Part shown: in pieces, positions 37,014-46,804 of the stretch
Position numbering within the stretch: the first letter of the stretch is position 1
Layout of the letters: the number at the start of each line of letters is the position of its first letter
Source: Blastocatellia bacterium
GTDB taxonomy: Bacteria > Acidobacteriota > Blastocatellia > HR10 > J050
Assembly: GCA_025054955.1 (NCBI GenBank)
Contig: JANWZE010000068.1
Location: 19,630-83,629 of the forward strand
Reading direction: 5' to 3'
Length of the DNA stretch: 64,000 nt
The notes under the pieces: model-generated
The model's input: the letters and a program-made list of their open reading frames with translations, nothing else
Databases searched by the model: none
Told to the model about the DNA's origin: nothing
Program-made: the position numbers and the translations under genes

Positions 37014-37439
37014 TCACAGTTCAATGCCTTTCTCTTGTCCCTTTGTTGCCACCTGAAGCTGCACCAGCGCCTTTTGAAGTTTGGCCCGCGCGCGTACAAA
37101 ATCAGCCTCCTGCTCTCCCAGTTTGAGTTCTCTCATGGCGTGTTCACGGGCAAGCCGGGCCCGCTCAATGTCAATCTCTTCGGGCATCTCGGCTTCGGTC
37201 GCCAGCACGGTGACTTTGTCAGGCGACACCTCGACGTAGCCACCGCTTATGGCCACCATCTGCTTTTGTCCACCAACGTGGTAAGTCAACACGCCGGTCT
37301 CCAACATGCTGAGCAAGAGCGCATGCTCAGGCAACACACCCATCTCGCCGTTCAATCCGGGAACAGCAACGTCGTCCACCATCTCGTCCACGACCAGCCG
37401 CTCAGGGGTCACAATCACTAAATTGATTTGCTTCGCCAT
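37014..37439 (-). CDS. atpC: ATP synthase epsilon subunit
   Basis: 141 residues. Central-stalk subunit of F1 that also inhibits hydrolysis. The N-terminal beta-sandwich (VTPERLVVDEMVDDVAVPGLNGEMGVLPEHALLLSML) and C-terminal helices (ERARLAREHAMRELK) are typical. It lies 218 nt downstream of atpD, with a MITE-like repeat in the gap. Other F1Fo subunit genes are not in the window. Confidence 0.95.
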   Translation of the reverse strand: MAKQINLVIVTPERLVVDEMVDDVAVPGLNGEMGVLPEHALLLSMLETGVLTYHVGGQKQMVAISGGYVEVSPDKVTVLATEAEMPEEIDIERARLAREHAMRELKLGEQEADFVRARAKLQKALVQLQVATKGQEKGIEL

Positions 37440-37451
37440 ACTTGTCTGTTA

Positions 37452-37553
37452 TAGCGATTTTCAAATGCCTTTCCCCGGGGAGCGCCCCCATCTTGCGGGC
37501 TTATGCACGCTGGATGTGCACGCCCCAGCGGAGATTGATTCGCAAACCGCTCT
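37452..37553 (+). repeat. MITE-like dispersed repeat, copy C, inside the atpD-atpC gap
   Basis: 102 bp with ends TAGCGATTTTCAA and CGCAAACCGCTCT and the shared blocks CTTGCGGGCT and TGCACGCTG. It would be transcribed within the atpD-atpC message, where its inverted ends could pair. Confidence 0.7.
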
Positions 37554-37657
37554 AAGAATTCGCGGCTCCAGGAGTTCACCTTCAACACAGCAGGCGGGGA
37601 AGGACAACTGCTCATCTAGCCAAAGCGCCTGTACTCTCACCTTTGCCACTGCACTAC

Positions 37658-39070
<1,413 letters not shown>

Positions 39071-39179
39071 TCAACATGTCTCCTTAGATTGAAATGTGAT
39101 GATCTTTGCGTTCAAACAAGGCCGCAAGTATAGCATACGCCCCCAAGCCCAACCAGACAGAGAAAAGGAAAAGCCGCTC

Positions 39180-39284
39180 CCACTTCTATTGCAGAGCGTC
39201 AACGCCAGTCAGCCTCAGCTCTTTTGATGAGCCGGATTTTTGGCCTGGCTTCCATTTCTATTGCAGAGTATCAACGGCGACCAG
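39180..39284. repeat. Imperfect direct repeat of the ferredoxin gene's 3' end
   Basis: Positions 39180-39212 and 39252-39284 share 26 of 33 bases around TTCTATTGCAGAG. The second copy includes the stop and last codons of the ferredoxin gene; the first is intergenic. It may be a decayed partial duplication. Confidence 0.5.
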
Positions 39285-39695
39285 CGGACGTTGCTCATTG
39301 CAGCCGCCGCTGGCTTCCGCTCGCAGGACATCATCATGGCTCAGCGGGTGTTGCACAATGAGATACTCCCGGACTAACTGGCCACCAATCAGGTGTTCTT
39401 GAATGATTCGCTCTAAAACATCCGGCGTGCAGGAGTGATACCAAGCGCCTTCTGGATACACAACAGCGATCGGGCCGCGAATGCACACTTGCAGGCAATT
39501 GGCTTTGGTGCGATAAATCCCGCCGGCGCCGACCAAGTTTAACTCCTGCAATCGCCGTTTCAAATAATTCCATGACTCCAGACTCTCCTCCTTAGTCGAG
39601 CATTTCGGTTTGGTTTGATCAGCGCATAAAAAAATATGCCGCCGAATCTTCGTCACGCCGACCGCTTCAATCACCTTTTTCAGTTGTTCACTCAT
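39258..39695 (-). CDS. Thioredoxin-like [2Fe-2S] ferredoxin
   Basis: 145 residues with the thioredoxin-like ferredoxin fold. Four cysteines in the expected arrangement (HIFLCAD and KPKCST near the N-terminus, [11 protein letters not shown] later) would bind a [2Fe-2S] cluster. It is an electron carrier of unknown partner. The ATG at 39695 is chosen; a GTG at 39707 that overlaps the stop of the upstream gene by 4 bases is a real alternative. Paired with the NTF2-like gene immediately upstream. The last bases of the gene are repeated imperfectly at 39180-39212. Confidence 0.85.
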   Translation of the reverse strand: MSEQLKKVIEAVGVTKIRRHIFLCADQTKPKCSTKEESLESWNYLKRRLQELNLVGAGGIYRTKANCLQVCIRGPIAVVYPEGAWYHSCTPDVLERIIQEHLIGGQLVREYLIVQHPLSHDDVLRAEASGGCNEQRPLVAVDTLQ

Positions 39696-39703
39696 AGTCA
39701 CTC

Positions 39704-40201
39704 TCACAATCTTGCTTTAATCGCCCGTATCACAGTGCCGACAACGGGAATATGCTCAAACAACCCGCCGGCAGCATCCCAGTAATCGTGGTGGAAGACT
39801 ACCTGGCCAGAGCTGTTAAACCGGATATGCGTCATTCCTCTGGAACAACACACTTGATTCGGCTTGAATTTTTTGAAGCGAATGCACATGACCCAACGGA
39901 AATAATAGTTCCCGTTCGACTCTGCCACGTCCAGCATTTCGACCGTGCATTCTTCAACCGCCCGCGCGCTTTTCAGGAAATACGCTTCGATCTGATCAAT
40001 GCCGCTGATCTCTTTGAGTGTGTCATTCAAATACGCCTCAGCCGCATACACCTGACGGACTTTAGCGCGCACGTTCTGTTCAGAAAGAACGGAGAAAAAA
40101 TCCTTGAATCGCTCGATCGCAGCGGATTCGGCAGTGCTTCCCTTCTTGATCGTGCCGAGACGGCTTGGATCGGTCCTGATCAACGCCTCATCGTAATTCA
40201 T
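39704..40201 (-). CDS. NTF2-like (SnoaL-type) protein
   Basis: 165 residues from the ATG at 40201. A cone-shaped NTF2-like fold is indicated by an N-terminal helix ([13 protein letters not shown]), [31 protein letters not shown] and the strand-rich end with [19 protein letters not shown]. Such proteins are small-molecule-binding or isomerase-like; no ligand can be named. The gene abuts the ferredoxin gene (4-base overlap if that starts at its GTG), so the two are probably one unit. Confidence 0.75.
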   Translation of the reverse strand: MNYDEALIRTDPSRLGTIKKGSTAESAAIERFKDFFSVLSEQNVRAKVRQVYAAEAYLNDTLKEISGIDQIEAYFLKSARAVEECTVEMLDVAESNGNYYFRWVMCIRFKKFKPNQVCCSRGMTHIRFNSSGQVVFHHDYWDAAGGLFEHIPVVGTVIRAIKARL

Positions 40202-40388
40202 CCGACTCACACCTGCGCCAAACTGAACCAGCGTAGCGCCCATTCAAATTGGACGCCGTTTTGTAGCATGGAATCAGGATGGCTTCAAGGACCCCCGATG
40301 CAAAATGATGGTTTTGAATGCTGAGGCTCCTGCCCCACAGGCGTTCATCGGTCGTGGCTGCACTAAGCAACGTGACAAAAGCTCGGGG

Positions 40389-40459
40389 CGTTTTTGGAAT
40401 GCTGCGACGTGTCGCCGCTTTGGCCGGAGGGCAGTGAGACGTCACCGCACTCCAAAACG
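40389..40459. repeat. Palindromic intergenic element
   Basis: A 71-bp imperfect palindrome whose arms read CGTTTTTGGAATGCTGCGAC and, on the other side, GTCACCGCACTCCAAAACG. It would fold into a long cruciform or RNA hairpin. The rest of the gene-free stretch 40202-40623 shows nothing coding. Confidence 0.6.
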
Positions 40460-40623
40460 TCCTGTCCTCCCAAATCTCCCAGAACGTTCGTCCAGCTACT
40501 TAGAAACAGCTTGAACGCGAGTGAAACAGAGTTGAAGCTAGCTGCGCTGGGATTAGCGAAGCTGCGGCAGCTTGTGGGAGCTACTGCACTGGGCTTGGGG
40601 GCGCCACAACAGGAGCAGAAGAA

Positions 40624-40699
<76 letters not shown>

Positions 40700-40732
40700 G
40701 CATGGAAAACTGCATGTTTCTCAGAAGCGGAC

Positions 40733-40761
40733 AAATTAGCAAACGGCCCATAGTCTGTCAA
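40733..40761 (-). promoter_or_regulatory. Sigma-70-type promoter of tRNA-Asn
   Basis: On the minus strand TTGACA (40761-40756) and TAATTT (40738-40733) are 17 nt apart and lie 34 nt upstream of the tRNA. Confidence 0.65.
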
Positions 40762-40762
40762 C

Positions 40763-40969
40763 CCTGATGAACTTCACCCGCTGCGCGATTTTCGATGACC
40801 AACTTCACCCGCCGCGCGATTTTCGACAATGACGCGCGGCTTGCGCTCTGCTACGCACTCTCAACTCCGACGAACTTCATCCACGCCCGATCCTCAACAA
40901 TGACGCGCCGCCTGTACACCACCACACGCTGTCACTCCTGACGAATTTCGACCATCGCCCGATTTTCCC
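40763..40969. repeat. Degenerate tandem repeats that include the end of hslO
   Basis: Four imperfect copies of a unit like CTGACGAACTTCACCC followed by GCGCGATTTTC begin near 40763, 40797, 40867 and 40937. The last copy is the 3' end of the hslO gene; the others are intergenic and more diverged. Confidence 0.55.
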
Positions 40970-41867
40970 GGGCGAGGATCTCAGCCAGTGTTTCCTTAGG
41001 GATTTGATAGGCAGTATTGCAATAGTGACACACCATTTCGGCGCCGCCATCTTCCATTAACATGCTTTGCAGTTCGTTGGGATCAATCGCCGAAATGATC
41101 TTGACGGCGCGCTCATACGAACAGCTACAGGCGAACCGAACGGGCCTCTCTTCCAGGATGGTGAATTGAGCCTGTCCGAGGGCATCGCGGATGATCTGCC
41201 GAGGGCCGCTGCCTTGTCGGATCAACGTGGTGATGGCCGGAAGAGCGCGAATCGTCTCCTCCAATGAAGCAGCAATATCGTTGTCGGCGCCAGGCAATAT
41301 CTGCACCAGAAACCCGCCTGCGCTTTCCACGACAAATCCTGCCGGTTTGGTTGGGACCAGTCGCACGCCGAGCGAAACAGCCGAAGGAATTTGCTCGGAC
41401 TGCGTCAGGTAATAGGCTATGTCCTCGGCGATCTCGCCGGACACAATGGGAACGGACCCGCGATAAGCGTCTTTGTACACGCCCATCTCATAGAATCCAC
41501 CTTCACGGATCACGTAGAGCATGCCACCGCCCACTATCCCTCCCACATCGAATTTACTATTGCCGTTCAGCGGCAAATCAATGGACGGATTTTGCACATA
41601 GCCGCGCACACGGCCATGCGCATCCGCATCAACGGTGATGCGCTTGATCGGACCAGTGCAATCAAAGATCAACGTTAGCCGCTCCACATCTTTCAACATC
41701 GTGCTCAACAAAAGTCCGGCGGTTAACGCTCGACCGAGTGCGGCTGAGGCTGTAGGCGAGGTGTTATGACGTTGGACGGCTTCGTTGACAAGATTAGTCG
41801 TCACGGCGGCGACGCACCTGACCATGCCACCGTAAGCCATCGCATGGATCATCAGATCACTGTTCAT
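40932..41867 (-). CDS. hslO: Redox-regulated chaperone Hsp33
   Basis: 311 residues. Holdase activated by oxidative unfolding. The C-terminal zinc switch CSC (FACSCSYE) and CHYC (VCHYCNTAY), about 30 residues apart, is intact. The N-terminal domain shows ALGRALTAGLLLSTMLK and the GYVQNPS segment. It overlaps the S9 peptidase gene upstream by 4 bases, so the two are translated together. Confidence 0.95.
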   Translation of the reverse strand: MNSDLMIHAMAYGGMVRCVAAVTTNLVNEAVQRHNTSPTASAALGRALTAGLLLSTMLKDVERLTLIFDCTGPIKRITVDADAHGRVRGYVQNPSIDLPLNGNSKFDVGGIVGGGMLYVIREGGFYEMGVYKDAYRGSVPIVSGEIAEDIAYYLTQSEQIPSAVSLGVRLVPTKPAGFVVESAGGFLVQILPGADNDIAASLEETIRALPAITTLIRQGSGPRQIIRDALGQAQFTILEERPVRFACSCSYERAVKIISAIDPNELQSMLMEDGGAEMVCHYCNTAYQIPKETLAEILARENRAMVEIRQE

Positions 41868-44014
41868 CGTTGCGATCCTGAATGAACCTGCTTGCCAGAT
41901 TCGTTGGGCAAACGTTGGCCGGTGGCGCGATCAAACACAGCGTTTCGCAGAAACTGCTCAGTCGTCCATGGCGGCGGCGCTCCGCCCAAGTAGCGATGAA
42001 ACCATTCCAGGTGCGCTGTATAGTAGAGCGCCATTTCATACCAATTGGGCCAGTGCCCCGCGTTGGAGTAAACGATCAATCGCGACGGCACATTCATCTT
42101 TTGCAAAGCGGTGAAAAACTGTAACGACTGCGTATACGGCACACGGTAATCGCGCTCGCCGGTAATGACCAGGCAGGGCGTCTTGAAGTTCTTGACGAAA
42201 TTCGATGGCGACCACTTTTCGTAATGCTCAGAGTTCCACGGCTGCCCTTTGAGGTCCCACTCAGGAAACCACAGCTCTTCCGTTGCGCCATAAAATGAAC
42301 GCAGATCATACACACCCATCATTGCTGCCAATGCTTTGAATCGGTCCGTATGCCCTTGCATCCACATCATCATGTAGCCGCCATACGACCATCCCATCGC
42401 GCCCATGCGGTTGCGATCAACGTATGGCAGCTTTTCCAGCGCGTCAGTCACTTTCATGAGGTCTTCATAAACGCGTCCACCCCAATCGCCGGAAATGGCC
42501 GCCGTGAAGTCCTGACCATAGCCGGTCGAGCCGGTGGGATTGGCAAACGCGACAACATAGCCTGCGCCGGGATAAACCTGCCAGTCGCCGCGAAACGCAT
42601 CGGCCCACATTTGCTGCGGACCGCCATGCACATTGAGGATCAGCGGATATTTTTTGTTCGGATCGAACCCATGCGGCTTGACGATAAACACATGAATCTT
42701 GACGCCGCCGGCGCCTTCAACCCACATAGCTTCCGCCGGTCGAATATCCACTTCATCGGCCACGCGCTGGTTGATGGCGCTCAGGCGCCTGACTTGCGTC
42801 ACAGACCGACCGGCTAGATCGGCTCGGTAGATTTCGACCGGCTCGCCGACAGACCGGCGGATGTAGACGAGGTATCGTTCGCTTGAATCAAAATCGTATT
42901 CATCAATCGTCTTGTCTGCCAAAAGCTGCGTAATCGCCCCCGAATTGATGTCCAGCCGGTAAATTGGGTTCTGCCCTTCCACCGGCGCGGTAAAGTAGAT
43001 TGTCTGTGAATCACGACCCCATTGAAAATCTTCAACCCAATTGCGGAACGATTCGGTCAATACGCGACTCACGCCAGTCACCCGATCATATATCGCCAGA
43101 CGAAAGAGATCAGATTCGTAGCCGGGTATTTTCTGGAGCCGATAAGCAATGAATCGGCCATTGGGCGAGTATTTCGGACTGCCGTCGTAAGCAGGATTGG
43201 CGCTCGTAATGTTGCGCGGCTGAGCCTGCTTGTCTGTCAACGAGAGAATCCACAGGTCATTATTGGTCGAAGAGGCACGATCTTTATCGCGGTTGCATAC
43301 ATAAACCAGCTCCGAACCGTCGGGCGAGAAATCGTATTGCAGCGGCCCGCCAAGTTGAAATGGTGGAGCGTCAACATCGCCCGGTGTAACATCCCTGACC
43401 ATCCCGGATTCCACCGACACCAGAAAAATATGCGTGCGAGTGCCGTCCTTCCAGCTCGCCCAATGACGATAGAGCAACTGGTCGGCTATGTGGGCATGCA
43501 GCGGTCCTCCTGACCATCGGTCGGCAATGCGTTTATTGCAGGCGTCGTCATCGCCGCATTCAGGATAGACATCGGTCGAAAAGGCAATCCAGCGGCCATC
43601 GGGCGACCACAGCGGGTCAGCCACGCCCGTTGACAGACGAGTCAGTTGCCTGGCTTCGCCGCCATTGGTCGGCATCAGGTAGAGGTTAGCCGCGCCGTCT
43701 CGCGAGCTGATAAAGGCAATCCAGCGGCCATCGGGCGAAAATCGAGGCGATGACTCGCCTTTGTCACTGTGCGTCATCTGACGGGCGTTGCTCCCATCAC
43801 TGTTCATCATCCACACGTGACTAACGCGTTTGGCGCGCGGCAAATCGGATGTCGTGAGGACGTACATGATTGATTGCCCATCAGGCGAAATCTGCACATC
43901 AGAAATCCCTTTGAGCCGATACAAATCTTCAATGGTGAACGCGCGTTTTTGCGCCTGAACAGAGCCAACGAGGAAGATCACCAGAAGCAGCGTTGAGAAG
44001 CGATAGCGGGTCAT
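41864..44014 (-). CDS. Exported S9-family prolyl oligopeptidase/acylaminoacyl peptidase
   Basis: 716 residues with a signal peptide (about 1-21, ending VQAQ). An N-terminal beta-propeller built from repeats like SPDGRWIAF (WD40-like PD40 units) gates a C-terminal alpha/beta-hydrolase domain. The triad is Ser543 (GWSYGGYM), Asp622 (GERDYRVP) and His654 (NAGHWP). It probably degrades oligopeptides in the periplasm for nutrition. No specific substrate can be named. Confidence 0.93.
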   Translation of the reverse strand: MTRYRFSTLLLVIFLVGSVQAQKRAFTIEDLYRLKGISDVQISPDGQSIMYVLTTSDLPRAKRVSHVWMMNSDGSNARQMTHSDKGESSPRFSPDGRWIAFISSRDGAANLYLMPTNGGEARQLTRLSTGVADPLWSPDGRWIAFSTDVYPECGDDDACNKRIADRWSGGPLHAHIADQLLYRHWASWKDGTRTHIFLVSVESGMVRDVTPGDVDAPPFQLGGPLQYDFSPDGSELVYVCNRDKDRASSTNNDLWILSLTDKQAQPRNITSANPAYDGSPKYSPNGRFIAYRLQKIPGYESDLFRLAIYDRVTGVSRVLTESFRNWVEDFQWGRDSQTIYFTAPVEGQNPIYRLDINSGAITQLLADKTIDEYDFDSSERYLVYIRRSVGEPVEIYRADLAGRSVTQVRRLSAINQRVADEVDIRPAEAMWVEGAGGVKIHVFIVKPHGFDPNKKYPLILNVHGGPQQMWADAFRGDWQVYPGAGYVVAFANPTGSTGYGQDFTAAISGDWGGRVYEDLMKVTDALEKLPYVDRNRMGAMGWSYGGYMMMWMQGHTDRFKALAAMMGVYDLRSFYGATEELWFPEWDLKGQPWNSEHYEKWSPSNFVKNFKTPCLVITGERDYRVPYTQSLQFFTALQKMNVPSRLIVYSNAGHWPNWYEMALYYTAHLEWFHRYLGGAPPPWTTEQFLRNAVFDRATGQRLPNESGKQVHSGSQR

Positions 44015-44027
44015 CGAAGATCACCTC

Positions 44028-45188
44028 CTACGTGCTCGCCGGCGGCAAGCTCGGATGCGTCTGACGCCACCGGTCATAAGCTGCGATGAAGTTTGGATCG
44101 CGCTTTTTGAGTTTCTCATAATCAATTCGTTCGCTCCGTGTCATCAGTTTGTAAGCGAACGGAATTGGCTCCAGGTGCATATCGTCTCTGGCGTTTTCAA
44201 ACAATATCAAACTGGAGTACGCTGCCTGCTGCAACGCTTCGACAACGGGGCGGCGCACCCTTTCAAATTCGGCCAGCGCCGCCGTCACATCGGAGTGTCG
44301 TTGAAAACAACTCGCTAGCGCGATGGCATCTTCCAAAGCCAATTTTGTGCCTGACCCGATGGAAAAATGCGCCGTGTGCAACGCATCACCAAGCAGGACG
44401 ACATGCTGATGGAACCAACGGGCGTTTTTCACCAGGACGAAGTTGAGCCATTTGACAAAATTATTGGAGAGCAAAGGTTGACCCTCCAAGTCTTCCTTGA
44501 AGACATCGGCCAGGTAGGCACAGGTTTCCTGATCCGACTTGAACTGAAACCCACCACGCGACCATGTCGCAGGGTCGCATTCGACAATGAACGTGCTCGT
44601 CGTCTGACTGAACTTATAAGAATGCGCGATGTACAGGCCGTCGGCATGCGCTCGAAATGTGAGCGTCAGAGCGTGAAACAGCTTGGGCGTGCCGAGCCAA
44701 ATGTACTTGTTGGCGCGCACGTCGAGCGAGGGTTGAAACGCATCTTGATAGGTTCGTCGAACCAAACTATTGGCGCCGTCGGCGCCGACCAACAGATCAG
44801 CATCGGCAGCCACTTCCCTGACATCGGTGACGTTGGTGTGAAAGCGAAGCTCTACGCCGAGCTGGCGACACCGCTGATGCAGAATGTTCAGAAACCGAAT
44901 ACGTGCAATGCCGGAGAATTTATTGCCGCCAATAGAAATGCGCTGACCGCGATGAACGACATCAACGTTGTCCCAGATTTCACAACTGCTAATGATTTGC
45001 TGATATGAATCGAGGTCGTGATCGCGCAGATAGGAAAATGTTTGATCGGAAAAGACGATACCCCAGCCAAACGTATCGTTGGGCCCGTCTCGTTCATACA
45101 CGATAATGTGATGAGCCGGATCGAGCTTCTTCATCAGAATGGCAAAGTACAATCCGGCTGGACCGCCGCCGATGATCTTGATCTTCAT
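44028..45188 (-). CDS. FAD-dependent aryl-CoA monooxygenase-like protein
   Basis: 386 residues of the group A flavin hydroxylase fold. Dinucleotide motif GGGPAGLYFAILMKK, the DTFGWGIVFSD segment, DG motif LLVGADGANSLVR and GD motif LLGDALHTAHFSIGSGTKLALEDA are all intact. It is closest in pattern to the N-terminal half of salicylyl-CoA 5-hydroxylase and 2-aminobenzoyl-CoA monooxygenase/reductase; the second, OYE-like half of those enzymes is missing. The adjacent aryl-CoA ligase-like gene supports an aryl-CoA substrate. It overlaps the amidohydrolase gene by 4 bases. Confidence 0.82.
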   Translation of the reverse strand: MKIKIIGGGPAGLYFAILMKKLDPAHHIIVYERDGPNDTFGWGIVFSDQTFSYLRDHDLDSYQQIISSCEIWDNVDVVHRGQRISIGGNKFSGIARIRFLNILHQRCRQLGVELRFHTNVTDVREVAADADLLVGADGANSLVRRTYQDAFQPSLDVRANKYIWLGTPKLFHALTLTFRAHADGLYIAHSYKFSQTTSTFIVECDPATWSRGGFQFKSDQETCAYLADVFKEDLEGQPLLSNNFVKWLNFVLVKNARWFHQHVVLLGDALHTAHFSIGSGTKLALEDAIALASCFQRHSDVTAALAEFERVRRPVVEALQQAAYSSLILFENARDDMHLEPIPFAYKLMTRSERIDYEKLKKRDPNFIAAYDRWRQTHPSLPPAST

Positions 45189-46804
45189 GCTTGATAAACC
45201 GTTCTCCCTCCCATGACGGTTTGCAACACGCGCACGTCTTTGATCTCCTCAAGGGGACATGTAAAAGGATTGTGTGACAACACCACAAAGTCGGCATACC
45301 TGCCAACCTCGATGGTTCCCTTGACGTGTTCCTCAAACGTGACGTAGCTACCCCATGCTGTGTGCAATTTGAACGCCTGCTCACGGGTCAAACTCAACGT
45401 TGGATCAAGCGGCTCACCCTGTCGAGTCGAGCGACTGATGTGTGACCAAACAGCCAGCAGTTGATTGTATGGGCAAACCATCGAGTCAGTCCCACCGGCC
45501 ACAGGCACGCCATGCTCAATAAACTGTTTGACCGGATTGGCGCGAGCAGCCCGCTCCCGCCCCCAATATCGAATCATGTTACCCCCAAGCGCGTAAGTGT
45601 GAACTTGCAACGTCACGACCACACCGAGTTGGCGCATCAATATCATGTGCTCCGGCGCAGCGAGAATGGCATGAATCAACATGAATCGTTTGTCACGGAT
45701 GGGCTTTTGATGGTCAACCCGAGCAAATACGTTGAGCACCACCCCGATGGCAGCATCTCCGACGGCATGAATGCCTACGCGCCAATTGTTTTGATGAGCC
45801 AGCAAGACCATCTCTTGCATCTGCATCGGGTCGAGCACAGGCACACCGGTGAACTGCGGGTCTTCTTGCTCGCCAGGGACAATGCAATAGGGTTGGCGTA
45901 ACCAAGCTGTTTCCACGCCGCCATCCACAAATAACTTGATGCCATCAACGCGGAAGACCGGATCATAGGGTTCAGCATAAACGCCAAGGGCGCGCACGTT
46001 GTCCACCGTTGCTGACGGCCAGTGGAAAAAGCCCAGTCCGACCATGGCCGAGACCCGGATGGGCAACTCCTGCTCTTGTCGCAGGCCGCGATATAGCTCA
46101 ATTTCGTCTTCTGAAAGTCCCGGTTCGATCAGACTCGTGATGCCGGCAGCCACATACGCGGCTACGACACGCCGCAGGGCTTCTTCTTTTTGTTGTCGCG
46201 TCGGCTTGGGAATATGCTTTTGGACAAGGCCGATTGCTGGCGGCTCGAACAGCAGTCCTGTCGGCTCGCCCGTGCGTGGGTCTTTTTTGATTTCGCCGCC
46301 GTCGGGATTCTGCGTGTGACGGTCAATGCCGCTCCGCTCTAGCGCCATGCTATTGACCATCAAGGTATGAGCACCGCGCGGCAGAAAGACCGGATGGCGC
46401 GGGGCAACGGCATCCAACTCGGCGCGGGTTGGCAATCGCTTCTCCAACAGTTGACTTTCATGCCAAGCCGATGAACAGACGATCCACTCGCCCGGCTCTT
46501 TGGTCTCGCTCTGGCGCTTGATGGCCGTCAATACATCATCAAGCGAACGCGCCTGCCCCAGTTGCACCTTGGCCATGTCAAGCCCCGTGTAGAGCGCGTG
46601 ATTATGCGTATCGTTGAAGCCGGGCAGAACAGCGTGCCCTTGCAAATCAAATTCCTTTGTCTCTGCTGTCTTCAACCGGCGTATCTCTGACGTTGTGCCA
46701 ACGGCCACAAACCGCCCGTCTTGGATGGCAAACGCCTCGGCCACAGCACACGATTCATCCATCTGAAACACAGTCCCGTTCAGGTAAACGGCATCAGGTC
46801 TCAT
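45185..46804 (-). CDS. Metal-dependent amidohydrolase (YtcJ-like)
   Basis: 539 residues from the ATG at 46804, with GGAGG upstream. The longer frame to 47011 overlaps the ligase gene and is not believable. Amidohydrolase_3 family: metal-binding NDTHNHALYTG, later GIHAVGDAAIG and AGGTDSMV, and the C-terminal GRYADFVVLSHNP. Hydrolyses an amide or related bond; the substrate is unknown. Sandwiched between the ligase and monooxygenase genes with overlaps on both sides, so a shared pathway (release or ring cleavage of an aromatic amide) is inferred. Confidence 0.85.
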   Translation of the reverse strand: MRPDAVYLNGTVFQMDESCAVAEAFAIQDGRFVAVGTTSEIRRLKTAETKEFDLQGHAVLPGFNDTHNHALYTGLDMAKVQLGQARSLDDVLTAIKRQSETKEPGEWIVCSSAWHESQLLEKRLPTRAELDAVAPRHPVFLPRGAHTLMVNSMALERSGIDRHTQNPDGGEIKKDPRTGEPTGLLFEPPAIGLVQKHIPKPTRQQKEEALRRVVAAYVAAGITSLIEPGLSEDEIELYRGLRQEQELPIRVSAMVGLGFFHWPSATVDNVRALGVYAEPYDPVFRVDGIKLFVDGGVETAWLRQPYCIVPGEQEDPQFTGVPVLDPMQMQEMVLLAHQNNWRVGIHAVGDAAIGVVLNVFARVDHQKPIRDKRFMLIHAILAAPEHMILMRQLGVVVTLQVHTYALGGNMIRYWGRERAARANPVKQFIEHGVPVAGGTDSMVCPYNQLLAVWSHISRSTRQGEPLDPTLSLTREQAFKLHTAWGSYVTFEEHVKGTIEVGRYADFVVLSHNPFTCPLEEIKDVRVLQTVMGGRTVYQA

